A stretch of 64,000 nucleotides of DNA. Origin: G963665495 sp963677785 (GTDB taxonomy: Bacteria; Desulfobacterota; Desulfovibrionia; Desulfovibrionales; Desulfovibrionaceae). How positions within the stretch are numbered: position 1 is the first letter of the stretch; each line of letters opens with the position of its first letter. The stretch is from NCBI GenBank assembly GCA_963677785.2, contig CAXXDH010000003.1, positions 62,001 to 126,000 on the forward strand, read 5' to 3'. Positions 15,691 through 24,485 of this stretch are shown here, piece after piece. The notes below the pieces were generated by a model. That model was not told where the DNA came from, searched no databases, and saw nothing but the letters and a program-made list of their open reading frames with translations. The position numbers were made by a program, and so were the translations under genes.

Positions 15691-16260
15691 TCAAATCTCT
15701 TTGCGCTCCCGGCCGAGACGCGTCAACCACTTGCGCAGTTGTTCCAGATCATTTTGATGCAAACGTTCAGCATCGAGCTGCAACGTACGCAATTCCTTGA
15801 CTTCTTCCCGCAGTGAAGCCAGTTCGCGGCTCTGTTCCGCCACCCCGCCTGAGGCGTTTTCAGCAACTCCAGGCACTTTGTCTTGCCGTACAAGACTCTC
15901 CAACGCATCGGCAATACGGACCAGCGCCCTGGTTTGCTGTTCCAGCACGTCCTGCTGCACTCCGCCGGCGGCTACTGCCGTCTCCGCAGGCGCTCCGGCA
16001 ACAGGCCCAGTCTTCACCGGGGTTCCGGAAATCCCGGCCTGCGAATATTTGGACTGCAGAAACACCTCAACGGCATTGGCGTTCTTGTTTTTCTGCATGG
16101 CGGCGAGAATATCCTCAAATATCGGCACACCGCTTTCCAGATACCGCCTGCGTTTCCCCGTACCCACATGCGGTAGAAATTGCCTGAAGCGCTTGCAATA
16201 ATATCTTGCCGTGGATTCGGCCAGATCATAGCGCTTTGCCAGTTCCGAAATGGTCAGCAT
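15691..16260 (-). CDS. MerR-like helix-turn-helix protein with coiled coil
   Basis: A 189-residue protein. The N-terminus (ISELAKRYDLAESTARYYCK, residues 4-23) is a MerR-type or excisionase-like winged helix-turn-helix followed by the basic wing GKRRRY. After a low-complexity Ala/Gly/Pro linker the C-terminal part (about 105-185) is strongly predicted coiled coil, rich in Glu, Arg and Leu. No effector domain is visible. It heads a small operon with a zinc-finger protein and a short protein. A long AT-rich region separates it from the divergent cydAB operon, so control of cydAB is possible but not shown. Confidence 0.8.
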   Translation of the reverse strand: MLTISELAKRYDLAESTARYYCKRFRQFLPHVGTGKRRRYLESGVPIFEDILAAMQKNKNANAVEVFLQSKYSQAGISGTPVKTGPVAGAPAETAVAAGGVQQDVLEQQTRALVRIADALESLVRQDKVPGVAENASGGVAEQSRELASLREEVKELRTLQLDAERLHQNDLEQLRKWLTRLGRERKEI

Positions 16261-16787
16261 GGTCTCGCCCCACTCTTCAGCTGGTTGCTCTCGAACCAGG
16301 GCCCCTCAATCTTCCCTGAATAAGTACAACTTTTTTGAACACTCCAAATGGAATGAAAAAATTTCTAATCTTTTTTTTAAAATTTACTAAATTTTTATCA
16401 AAAACGCAATGCGGTATGCATCAAAATGGCAACAAAGCCGGCGGGTGGACTTTTTCCAGCGCGACCGGAATTTGACAGCGCCAACGTTCGTTGCTGTTCT
16501 TTTTCATTAATTCTGAAAAAAATTATCAAAATACCGAATCCTCTTTTTTCATACAACGTGTAAAAAAATTCAACTTATTCAAAAAGCATGTTAGAGTCTT
16601 CTCATACCATCGTCCTGATTTTGACAGAGGGAACCAACTAATAATCATTTTCTCAAAATAATGATTGATTAGACCGGAAGTGTAAGGTACGTTTTTCTCG
16701 TCACACTGGATTGGTACTGTCTGTTGGGCCGGGCTTCCCTTCCGCCTCGGCGCGTGGATTCATGTTTACCCGGAAAGGGGGTTGTTT
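16261..16787. other. Long AT-rich divergent intergenic region before cydAB
   Basis: About 525 bases without a gene. Positions 16320-16640 are strongly AT-rich. Apart from the inverted repeat at 16643-16666, and a TTGACA at 16621-16626 just before it, I see no clear element. It must carry the promoters of both the HTH operon and cydAB. Confidence 0.6.
16621..16666 (+). promoter_or_regulatory. Candidate cydAB control region: -35 and inverted repeat
   Basis: TTGACA (16621-16626) is followed by an inverted repeat AATCATTTT-CTC-AAAATAATGATT (16643-16666, one unpaired T). The repeat would overlap the -10 region, the usual place for a repressor operator. Which regulator binds is unknown; the half site AATGATT has some resemblance to Fur-type sites but this is weak. 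Confidence 0.35.
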
Positions 16788-18101
16788 ATGGACGTTGTCC
16801 TGCTTTCACGGCTGCAATTCGCAGTCGCCACTTTGTTTCATTTTATTTTCGTACCACTTACCCTCGGGCTTTCCGTGATTATTGCCGTCATGGAAACCCA
16901 ATACGTCCGCACGGGCGATGAAACCTATAAACGGATGGCCAAGTTCTGGGGCAAGCTGTTTCTCATCAACTTCGCTCTGGGCGTCGTCACCGGCATCACT
17001 CTGGAGTTCCAGTTCGGCACCAACTGGTCCAGGTACTCGGAGTATGTCGGCGATATTTTCGGCTCCCTGCTGGCTATCGAAGCAACCGCGGCTTTTTTTC
17101 TGGAATCCACCTTTATCGCCGTCTGGGTTTTCGGCTGGGAAAAACTCTCCCGCAAAATGCACTGTACGGCCATCTGGCTCGTTGCCATTGCCGGCAACAT
17201 CTCGGCGCTCTGGATTCTCATCGCCAACGCCTGGATGCAGCACCCGGTCGGATATGTGATCCGCAACGGCCGCGCGGAACTGGACGATTTTATCGAAATT
17301 ATTACACAACCATTTGCCATCAATGAATTTTTTCACACGGTTATGGCTTCGTGGGTTCTGGGGGCCTTTTTCATTCTGGGTATTTCCGCCTGGCATCTGC
17401 TCCGCAAAAACGAAGTGGACTTTTTCAAGCGCTCGTTCAAATTCGGCGCCGTGTTCGCTTTGACCTTCAGCATTCTGGTAGCAGTGCAAGGAGATCATCA
17501 CGGCCAGCAGGTGGCGGAACTGCAACCCAGCAAACTGGCGGCCATGGAAGCTCAGTGGGAAACGGAAAAAGGCGCCCCGCTGCATCTGTTGCTCATCCCG
17601 GATCCAGGGAACGAACGGAATTTGGTCGAATGGCTCAGCATTCCCAGCGGATTGAGTCTCATCGCCTACCACGACGCCAACGCCGAAGTGAAAGGGCTGA
17701 AAGATTTTCCTGAAGACGAGCGTCCGCCCGTATGGCTGCCTTTTCTCGGTTTCCGGGCCATGGTCGGAGTGGGCACGCTGCTGATCGTGCTCGCGGCACT
17801 GGCATTTTTCTACCGCAAAGAAATTGAAGACACCACCTGGCTGCTGCGAATCCTGGTTTTTGCCATTCCGCTGCCCTACATCGCCACCTCCTGCGGCTGG
17901 ATCCTCGCGGAAGTGGGGCGCCAACCCTGGATCGTCTACGGGTTGATGCGGACATCGGACGCGGCGTCTCCCATTGAACCGTCGCAGGTGGGCGTATCGT
18001 TGGTTGCGTTTATTCTGGTATACGCCGTTCTGGGCGCTGTAGATATCTACCTGCTCTTCAAATACGCCCGGAAAGGTCCGGACAAGGCCGTAGCCGCGTA
18101 A
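16788..18101 (+). CDS. cydA: Cytochrome bd quinol oxidase subunit I
   Basis: A 437-residue membrane subunit that oxidises quinol and carries hemes b558, b595 and d. The N-terminal heme ligand is His18; the acidic pair in AIEATAAFFLESTF, the FFHTVMASW histidine and the GWILAEVGRQPW signature are present. Compared with E. coli CydA (522 residues) the quinol-binding loop is short, the common form outside enterobacteria. GGGGG lies six bases before ATG 16788; a TTG two codons earlier is rejected. cydB follows 62 bases after the stop. In an anaerobe this oxidase serves oxygen defence or microaerobic respiration. Confidence 0.96.
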   Translation: MDVVLLSRLQFAVATLFHFIFVPLTLGLSVIIAVMETQYVRTGDETYKRMAKFWGKLFLINFALGVVTGITLEFQFGTNWSRYSEYVGDIFGSLLAIEATAAFFLESTFIAVWVFGWEKLSRKMHCTAIWLVAIAGNISALWILIANAWMQHPVGYVIRNGRAELDDFIEIITQPFAINEFFHTVMASWVLGAFFILGISAWHLLRKNEVDFFKRSFKFGAVFALTFSILVAVQGDHHGQQVAELQPSKLAAMEAQWETEKGAPLHLLLIPDPGNERNLVEWLSIPSGLSLIAYHDANAEVKGLKDFPEDERPPVWLPFLGFRAMVGVGTLLIVLAALAFFYRKEIEDTTWLLRILVFAIPLPYIATSCGWILAEVGRQPWIVYGLMRTSDAASPIEPSQVGVSLVAFILVYAVLGAVDIYLLFKYARKGPDKAVAA

Positions 18102-18163
18102 GTGCCCTGTTGTCCGGAAACGTATGCAAGATTAGCACAAATCTAACGAGTGAGGTTTTTTCC

Positions 18164-19189
18164 ATGCTTGAGACCATATGGTTCGTATTATGGGGCTTAT
18201 TGTGGGCCATTTATTTCATACTGGATGGCTTCGACTTTGGCATGGGCACGCTGATGCCTTTTATCGCCAAAGACGAGCATGAAAAGAGGGTTATCTACAA
18301 TTCCCAGGGCCCGTTCTGGGACGGCAATGAAGTCTGGTTGATCACCGCCGGGGGCGTCACGTTCGCGGCATTTCCCAAAACCTACGCCGTCATGTTCAGC
18401 AGCCTCTATTCCGCGCTGCTTCTGCTGCTTTTCGCCCTGATTATCCGCGGCGTGTCCTTCGAGTTCCGCGGTAAGGTGCATAGCGCCGCCTGGCGCAAAA
18501 TCTGGGACATCTGCCACATTCTGGGCAGTTTTCTTCCGGCCCTGCTTCTGGGCGTGGCTTTTGCCAACATCTTCAAAGGCATTCCGCTGAATGCGGAAGG
18601 CGTCAACCAGGGCAACCTTTTCAGCCTGCTCAACCCGTACGGCCTGGCCGGCGGCGTACTTTTCGTGCTGATGTTCTGCTACCACGGCGCGCTCTTTCTG
18701 GCCATCAAGGCCGAAGAGCCCCTGCATACGCGCACGCTGAAAACCGCCCGTGCCATCTGGCCCTATTACCTGGGGGTTGCGGTGCTGTTTCTGGCATGGT
18801 CCAGCACGGCCACCAACCTCTACGCCAACTACCAGGCCACTCCGGCTCTGATTCCCTTTATCCTGCTGCCGGTCATCGGCCTGGGCCTGACCAGAATCTT
18901 TCTGGGCTCGGGCAAAGTGTTGGCCGCCTGGATCTGCTCGGCCATCGCCATTCTCGGCGTCACGTTCTTCGGCGTGCTGGGAATTTTCCCGGCCCTGCTG
19001 CCTTCCAGCCTGGACCCTGCGTACAGCATGACCATCCACAATTCGGCATCCAGCACGCTGACGCTGCAAATCATGCTCGGCGTGGCTCTGGTCATGGTGC
19101 CCATAGTCCTGCTTTATCAGTTCTGGGTCTACAAGAACTTCAGCTTCAAAGTGACCAAAGAAGAACTTGCCGGCGACGAAGCGTATTAA
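18164..19189 (+). CDS. cydB: Cytochrome bd quinol oxidase subunit II
   Basis: A 341-residue inner-membrane protein, the structural partner of CydA. The N-terminal GFDFGMGTLMPF and the segment NSQGPFWDGNEVWLITAGG are family hallmarks. GTGAGG is eight bases before ATG 18164. It is co-transcribed with cydA and followed by a good terminator. No cydX-like small gene or cydDC assembly exporter is in the window. Confidence 0.96.
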   Translation: MLETIWFVLWGLLWAIYFILDGFDFGMGTLMPFIAKDEHEKRVIYNSQGPFWDGNEVWLITAGGVTFAAFPKTYAVMFSSLYSALLLLLFALIIRGVSFEFRGKVHSAAWRKIWDICHILGSFLPALLLGVAFANIFKGIPLNAEGVNQGNLFSLLNPYGLAGGVLFVLMFCYHGALFLAIKAEEPLHTRTLKTARAIWPYYLGVAVLFLAWSSTATNLYANYQATPALIPFILLPVIGLGLTRIFLGSGKVLAAWICSAIAILGVTFFGVLGIFPALLPSSLDPAYSMTIHNSASSTLTLQIMLGVALVMVPIVLLYQFWVYKNFSFKVTKEELAGDEAY

Positions 19190-19216
19190 CCCGAAATGCA
19201 GCCGTATTGCATTGCC

Positions 19217-19250
19217 AAGGGCACCCTCAGGGTGCCCTTTTTCATTTTTT
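19217..19250 (+). terminator. Terminator of cydAB
   Basis: AGGGCACCCT and AGGGTGCCCT form a compact stem about 30 bases after the cydB stop, followed by a T-rich run. Confidence 0.85.
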
Positions 19251-19408
19251 TCTCCTTTGTAGTGCCAAAACAATCCCAAGAGAGCATTGACTGATGACAA
19301 TCCTATTTTGTAGCTATATATTCCCAGTTGGGGGTATGAATTGGATTGCCAATTTTCGACTACCGACAAAAGCAACCGCTTACGAGGAGTCCATTGTGGA
19401 GAAACAGT

Positions 19409-20338
19409 ATGAATAGACTATTTTTTCGACGTCCCGCTCCCGGAGAGGGCACACTTCGAGGGCACCTGATTGAAGAACTACAGCTCCATCTGGCACGCGA
19501 AGGATTTGACCCGACAGGAGGAATAGACGGGAAATTCGGGAAATACACGGAAGCGGCCATAATATCGTTTCAGGAAAGCCGCAGCCTGCCCCGGCATGGG
19601 GCTGTGGACGCCACCACCTGGCGCACACTGACAGGGACCGGAGCTCCCAGTATTTTTGACCGCTGCTTGCAAATGACCGCCTGTTTCGAAGGCTTCGGAT
19701 TCAGAAGGACAGTCGGCAACTATAACGGCGCCGGACTAACCTGGGGCATAATCGGCTTCACCCTGCGCCAGGGCGAAATCCAGAGACTTCTCCGCCAGAT
19801 AGATACCGACCTGTTGGAAAGGTGCTTCAAGAACCATTACAATGAGCTCATGGACATACTGCAGGAGCCCCTGGAGAAACAACTCCACTGGGCCGCAAGT
19901 ATCTCCACAGGCACCACCAACTACGGAGTGGCGCCCGAGTGGCGCGCAGCCTTCGATCTGCTGGGCGAACACGCCCAGGTCCAGCAGCTGCAAGTAGGCC
20001 GCGCCAAGGAAGTCTATTGGAATCTGGCCCAAGGCCAAGCGGAAGCCTTCGGACTGCGCAGCGAATTGGGCGTTGCCATGATGTTCGACATTGCCCGCCA
20101 GAACGGCGGATTGAGCAGGACGGTCAAGCGCGAGTACGAATTCGAAATCCACGACAGACAGATCCTGAACGAAACCGACAAGCTCAAAGTCATCGCCGAG
20201 GTCGTTGCGGACGGTACGCATCCCAGATGGAGACCCAGCATCTTCAAACGGAAATTGACCTTCGCCAATGGAAGCGGCGCAGTCTACGGCGAATTTTACA
20301 ACCTGGAAGACTGGGGCCTGGGCGCCTATCCCATGTAG
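19409..20338 (+). CDS. Peptidoglycan-binding protein with GH46/chitosanase-like domain
   Basis: A 309-residue protein. Residues 15-75 look like a peptidoglycan-binding type 1 domain (LIEELQLHLAREGFDPTGG, then GKFGKYTEAAIISFQ). The remainder has NGAGLTWGIIGFTLRQGE, which closely resembles the central motif of GH46 chitosanases and the lysozyme-like superfamily, preceded by a candidate catalytic Glu in ACFEGFGF. No signal peptide is evident, so it could be a phage-type or otherwise released lysin. GTGGAG precedes ATG 19409. The function as a cell-wall hydrolase is inferred from these motifs. Confidence 0.75.
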   Translation: MNRLFFRRPAPGEGTLRGHLIEELQLHLAREGFDPTGGIDGKFGKYTEAAIISFQESRSLPRHGAVDATTWRTLTGTGAPSIFDRCLQMTACFEGFGFRRTVGNYNGAGLTWGIIGFTLRQGEIQRLLRQIDTDLLERCFKNHYNELMDILQEPLEKQLHWAASISTGTTNYGVAPEWRAAFDLLGEHAQVQQLQVGRAKEVYWNLAQGQAEAFGLRSELGVAMMFDIARQNGGLSRTVKREYEFEIHDRQILNETDKLKVIAEVVADGTHPRWRPSIFKRKLTFANGSGAVYGEFYNLEDWGLGAYPM

Positions 20339-20364
20339 CCAGTCCGCTTACCATCGCCAGCAAT

Positions 20365-20410
20365 CAGCCGGGAGGAAGTCCTTAGCACGGACTCCTCGCC
20401 GGCTGTTCCT
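20365..20410. terminator. Bidirectional terminator between convergent genes
   Basis: CAGCCGGGAGGAAGTCC (20365-20381) pairs with GGACTCCTCGCCGGCTG (20389-20405), with a single mismatch/bulge and a seven-base loop. It lies between the convergent peptidoglycan-binding and tRNA methyltransferase genes; a pyrimidine run follows on the plus strand. Confidence 0.75.
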
Positions 20411-20414
20411 TCTT

Positions 20415-21341
20415 CTATTGTTCTTCCGGATTCTGCTCCATCACTTCAGGATCAGCAGACTCCGTGTCTCCGGTGGTGCTTTCCCGGTCCACAGTCTCAG
20501 GCCCGGCGTCAAGCTCTGTTACTTCAGACTCTGCTCCTTCAGGCTCTGCCGCTTCGGGCACGGCTATCTGAGGCGCGCGTTTTTCTTCCTGGCGCGCAAA
20601 AACCAGGAAACCCGTATGCGCCACCATCCGGTCGTCAGGGCGCAGGCGTTCGGCCACCGGCTTGTAGTGGCGGACCAGAATTTCCAGCACCTCCACTCCG
20701 GCAAAGGGGCCGTTTTCCAAACCTTCCAGCAGCTGGGAGACCTGGTTGGTGGTGGGCAGCAGAAAACCCAGAGGCGCGCCCGGCATCACGGCCCTGGCGG
20801 CATGGTCCAGGTATTCCCAAGGCGTACGCACGTCCAGAAACAAACAGTCCGCGCCCGTATGCAGGAAACCCTCGGCGATATCGTGGTTGAACTGCTCGAC
20901 GTTCTCCCCCAGCCCGGCCCATTCGAGGTTGCGGCGGCAGAGCTTGAGAAACTCTTCGCGGCGTTCGTAGGTGTAGACCCTGCCCTGCGGGCCGGCGAAC
21001 CAGGAAAACGCCGTTGTCAGGCTCCCGGAACCGCTTCCGGCTTCAATGATCCGGACTCCGGGCCCCACACCGAGTTTCATGCAGATGTAGCCGATCTCTT
21101 TGGGATAGATGATCTGGGTCTGGCGCTTCACACCCTTTACCAGGTCATACAGCGTCGGCTTGAGCAGCTTGTAGGGCTTGCCCAGGTGCGTCCGCAGCTC
21201 TTCACCGTACTGCGCGGCCTCAATCGCGCTCATCAGGATGTAACCGTCGTTGGTGTGCAGATCACCGCTCACGCCAACGCGGATCATGTAACGCTTGCCG
21301 CGCGGACTCAGCATTTGCACCAGTGCGCCTTGCTCGGGCAT
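20415..21341 (-). CDS. trmI: tRNA (adenine-N1)-methyltransferase, TrmI type
   Basis: A 308-residue SAM-dependent enzyme that makes m1A58 in the tRNA T-loop. The SAM-binding motif I is EAGSGSGSLT (near residue 100), preceded by QIIYPKEIGYI, a conserved stretch of the Trm61/TrmI family. The catalytic core ends near residue 255; the last 50 residues form an acidic low-complexity tail rich in Glu, Asp and Thr that is not part of the family core. The ATG at 21341 starts directly beside the MITE-like element. Family members act as tetramers. Confidence 0.9.
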   Translation of the reverse strand: MPEQGALVQMLSPRGKRYMIRVGVSGDLHTNDGYILMSAIEAAQYGEELRTHLGKPYKLLKPTLYDLVKGVKRQTQIIYPKEIGYICMKLGVGPGVRIIEAGSGSGSLTTAFSWFAGPQGRVYTYERREEFLKLCRRNLEWAGLGENVEQFNHDIAEGFLHTGADCLFLDVRTPWEYLDHAARAVMPGAPLGFLLPTTNQVSQLLEGLENGPFAGVEVLEILVRHYKPVAERLRPDDRMVAHTGFLVFARQEEKRAPQIAVPEAAEPEGAESEVTELDAGPETVDRESTTGDTESADPEVMEQNPEEQ

Positions 21342-21364
21342 GGAAAACCTCTTGGTAGCGTTTT

Positions 21365-21543
21365 AGGGGCTGTCTCTAAATTATTGTCTGCTACGTTTGG
21401 CTAGAATTCCATCATGCTGCGTTTTCAGAAAAAAATGCCCCTTGGCGTAGCAACACTACGCCTGCGGCCCATTTTCTTCTTCAGCCTTGCCTGTTGAAAT
21501 TCTTACTCAAACTCGCGACGAAAATAATTTAGAGACAGCCCCT
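21365..21543. mobile_element. MITE-like element with 21-base terminal inverted repeats
   Basis: A 179-base element bounded by perfect 21-base inverted repeats AGGGGCTGTCTCTAAATTATT (21365-21385 and reverse complement at 21523-21543). Its middle carries a strong hairpin GGCGTAG-CAACA-CTACGCC (21444-21462) flanked by further imperfect pairing. It encodes no protein and sits between purC and trmI. Size, terminal repeats and lack of coding are typical of a non-autonomous transposable element. I see no clear target-site duplication. Confidence 0.7.
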
Positions 21544-21576
21544 GGTGTATTACTGTTACCCGCCAAAAAACCGGCA

Positions 21577-22473
21577 TTATACCCCGAGTTTTTCGCCGGT
21601 CAGGATCTCGTAGGCCTCCAGGTAGCGGGCCCGTGTCTGGTCGATGATTTCCTGGGGCAAACTGGGCGGCGGCGTCTGTTTATTCCAGTCCTGGTTCGAA
21701 AGCCAGTCCCGCAGGAACTGCTTGTCGAAGCTCGGCTGCGAACGCCCCGCCTCATAGCCCTGCTGCGGCCAGAAACGCGAGGAGTCCGGGGTCAGGACTT
21801 CGTCGATGAGAATCAGGCCGTCATCGGCAATGCCGAATTCGAACTTGGTATCCGCAATGAGAATACCGCGCTCCTCGGCGTAGTCGCGGCCGGAGGAATA
21901 CAGCTCCACAGCCAATGAAGCCACTTTTTCGGCCTGTTCTCTGCCGATCAGGTCCGCGGCCTGGGCCACGGTGATGTTCTCGTCGTGGTCCCCCAGCTCG
22001 GCCTTGGTGGACGGCGTGAACAGCGGTTTTTCAAGTTTCTGCGATTCCAGAAGCCCGGCAGGCAATTCGTAGCCGCAGACCTTGCCCGTGGCCTTGTAGT
22101 CCTTCCAGCCCGAACCGGTGATGAAACCGCGTACGATGCATTCGACAGGCAGAGGTTTGGCCTTGCGGACAAGCACGGCCCGGCCTTCGAGCTGCTCGCG
22201 ATACGCTTTGAGTGGTGCGGGAAAATCCGCAACATCGGCGGCGAGAATATGGTTGGACGTCAGGCTGCTGAATTTCTCCATCCAGAACAGCGTGATCTTG
22301 TTTAAAATAACCCCTTTGGACGGCACAGGTTCGTCCATGATGACGTCATAGGCGGAAATGCGGTCCGTGGTTACGATCAGCAATGTCTCGGGAGAAATTT
22401 CATAAATATCCCGCACTTTGCCGCGCGAAGCCAGAGGGTATTCGGTTATGTTGGTACGAATGACAGCTTCCAT
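21577..22473 (-). CDS. purC: Phosphoribosylaminoimidazole-succinocarboxamide synthase
   Basis: A 298-residue SAICAR synthase, step seven of purine synthesis, joining aspartate to CAIR with ATP. Motifs of the longer (ADE1-like) family are clear: ASRGKVRDIYE at the ATP site, TDRISAYDVIMDE, VECIVRGFITGSGWKDY, and EFGIADDGLILIDEVLTPDSSR. Length fits. AGGAGG precedes the ATG by about seven bases. It stands alone; the MITE-like element follows its stop by 30 bases. Confidence 0.96.
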   Translation of the reverse strand: MEAVIRTNITEYPLASRGKVRDIYEISPETLLIVTTDRISAYDVIMDEPVPSKGVILNKITLFWMEKFSSLTSNHILAADVADFPAPLKAYREQLEGRAVLVRKAKPLPVECIVRGFITGSGWKDYKATGKVCGYELPAGLLESQKLEKPLFTPSTKAELGDHDENITVAQAADLIGREQAEKVASLAVELYSSGRDYAEERGILIADTKFEFGIADDGLILIDEVLTPDSSRFWPQQGYEAGRSQPSFDKQFLRDWLSNQDWNKQTPPPSLPQEIIDQTRARYLEAYEILTGEKLGV

Positions 22474-22600
22474 GATCGGATCCTCCTAAAATGAATGCAA
22501 ACCGGCAACAGCCGGCGTACGCAGCCTCTTATGTTAGAAGCCGCTTTTGCGCAACCGAAGCTTATCGGCAGAACAGACGGGCCTCCGAGCCTCTCCTTGT

Positions 22601-23296
22601 CTACCGTATGGGAAAATCAAAGTACGTGTCCGGATAAGGTTCGTTCTTCAGCGTAAAATGCCACCATTCCTTGTCATACAAGTCGAAACCATGTTTGACC
22701 ATCAAACTTTGCAGCAGCAAGCGGTTGGCCCGTACGCCGGCATCCATGGTCAGGTTGAAGGGCCAGGAGGCTTTGCCGAAATAATCAAAGGTGGTGCCCA
22801 TATCCAGCTGTCTGCCCACATCTGGCTTTTGCAGTGAAACAATGGTCAGGTCCACGGTACTGCCGCGCGTATGTCCGGATTTAGAAGCAATATACCCGTC
22901 CCGAAACAAATGCTTTTTGTCCACGTCCGGATAAAACCCGGCCTTGTTCTTCGTATCCTTGAGATCTTTGGCCCAGCGTACGAAATGGTTCACAGCCCGT
23001 TGCGGCCTGTAGGCGTCAAAAATTTTCAGCCCCAGCCCAAAAGGACGCAAGTCGTCCTGGACGCCTTTCAAGGCCAATGCCGCGGGCTTTGAAAGAACGG
23101 CACGGGGCGCTTCGTAACCGTCCACCCGTGCGCCCAAAAAATTATTCTCCCCATAATAACGCAAATCCTCAACAATGTCCGGAATCACTTCCGAAACATA
23201 CACGAATCCATCGGGAATTCCGGCAGCCTGTGCGTTGGAAAAACAAATCAAAACCGCGGCCATGACGACAACAAGCACAGAATGTTTGGCAAACAC
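22601..23296 (-). CDS. D-alanyl-D-alanine dipeptidase (VanX/DdpX family), exported
   Basis: A 231-residue zinc dipeptidase. The zinc-site motif SGHTRGSTVDL and the C-terminal EWWHF (catalytic Glu and third zinc ligand) are both present. A signal peptide of about 24 residues sends it to the periplasm. I chose the GTG at 23296 because AGGAGG lies eight bases upstream; the ATG at 23320 would place that site inside the coding region. In the periplasm such enzymes recycle cell-wall dipeptides (DdpX); the lone gene gives no sign of vancomycin resistance. Confidence 0.88.
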   Translation of the reverse strand: MFAKHSVLVVVMAAVLICFSNAQAAGIPDGFVYVSEVIPDIVEDLRYYGENNFLGARVDGYEAPRAVLSKPAALALKGVQDDLRPFGLGLKIFDAYRPQRAVNHFVRWAKDLKDTKNKAGFYPDVDKKHLFRDGYIASKSGHTRGSTVDLTIVSLQKPDVGRQLDMGTTFDYFGKASWPFNLTMDAGVRANRLLLQSLMVKHGFDLYDKEWWHFTLKNEPYPDTYFDFPIR

Positions 23297-23649
23297 CCCA
23301 TTATCCTCCTGAATAGTCATACAATATACGTGGAAGGCACGACATGTCGCTTCGAGCGATCCAGCTGTACCACAGGCCGTGGCAGCGCATCAATCTCATA
23401 CCTGGAAACATTTTTCGCCTGAGCCAAAAATGTGCGAAATATCAAAAAAGTCACTCCTTTTTAAACTTTTCAAGAGAAAAACAACCCGACAAATTCTGAC
23501 AGTTGGCCATTTCTATTTTTTCACGTCAGACCTATCAATCTGTTATTACATTTTTTTCTAAAAAATATCTCATAATCCGAATGGATCAACAGATTGGCAT
23601 CATACTGGCATAAGACGCTGAAATGATGACGTCGAAAAAGGAGCGAGCA
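23297..23649. other. Divergent intergenic region, no gene seen
   Basis: About 350 bases, AT-rich in its right two thirds. It must hold the promoters of the dipeptidase (leftward) and of the unknown gene at 23650 (rightward). No clear regulatory palindrome or promoter pair was found. Confidence 0.5.
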
Positions 23650-24411
23650 ATGACTCTGATCAACAGACTGAAACATCTCTTCTCTTCTTCACTGACGGAA
23701 CCCGCGCTGCTGTACTCGCTGCAACCGCCCCTGCCTCAGGAACAAATTGTCGATAAAACCATGTACACCGTGGTTACGATTGTCGAATGTTTCCGGACTG
23801 TCCTCCAAACCGAACTTGATGGCTGGCGTATCAAGGAACTGCCTGGGACGGCATTCAACGCGCTTGAACTGCAAATGCGTATGCAGGAGCAATCCGGCTG
23901 GACACAGAGCGTCGTGCTTCCGGGCTGCACGCAGGGGCTCATAACGATCACAGAAGAACGGGCCGGGGCTTTCCAGAACATCCTGGACTGTCCTGTTCCG
24001 GACATCCTGGACAGCTGCTGGGTGCACTTTCTGTCCAGTTACGATACGCGGCAGCAGGAAACGCCGCTGCTGGGCTGCGCAGCTCCCCTGCCCGAGTTCG
24101 AACAACGCAAAGAAGTTGAAGCAGGGCTTTGTGTGCCGCTGCGTATCCTGCATCCCGAAACACGGGAAGAAATCCGGATCATCATTGGTTTTTCCAACGA
24201 CCTGCTGGCCTTTCTGCTGCATTTGGAACTTCCAGGCTGCAGCACTCTGGCCGAAACATTCCGCCCCGTACGGGCGAGCCTGAGCGATGGTGCAAAATGG
24301 GTGGACAACGACTTCCGCAATGAAGAGGTGAAACAGCTCATCTGGCCGCGAAAGATCATTGCGCAGACCATGCTGCTGGCCCTGACCTACGACACAGCTG
24401 AAGAAGTCTGA
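23650..24411 (+). CDS. Protein of unknown function
   Basis: A 253-residue soluble protein that I do not assign to a family. It has no signal peptide and no long hydrophobic segment. The sequence is mixed alpha/beta, with a CVPLRIL...IRIIIGFSNDLLAFLL stretch that could be a core strand-helix unit. AAGGAG lies seven bases before ATG 23650; an upstream ATG at 23623 is less well placed. Its neighbours are an exported dipeptidase and a DUF554 membrane protein, giving no functional hint. Confidence 0.7.
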   Translation: MTLINRLKHLFSSSLTEPALLYSLQPPLPQEQIVDKTMYTVVTIVECFRTVLQTELDGWRIKELPGTAFNALELQMRMQEQSGWTQSVVLPGCTQGLITITEERAGAFQNILDCPVPDILDSCWVHFLSSYDTRQQETPLLGCAAPLPEFEQRKEVEAGLCVPLRILHPETREEIRIIIGFSNDLLAFLLHLELPGCSTLAETFRPVRASLSDGAKWVDNDFRNEEVKQLIWPRKIIAQTMLLALTYDTAEEV

Positions 24412-24485
24412 GCATACGCCGCGGTTGTAAGCGGTTGCTTCAGTAAGGTCTGGCGCTTTACGACGCTTTGGGATACACAGCGTCC

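Noticed and set aside
22601..23296. VanX-like gene as sign of vancomycin resistance
   Set aside because: No vanH or vanA-type ligase or VanRS pair is nearby; a periplasmic DdpX-like recycling role is simpler.
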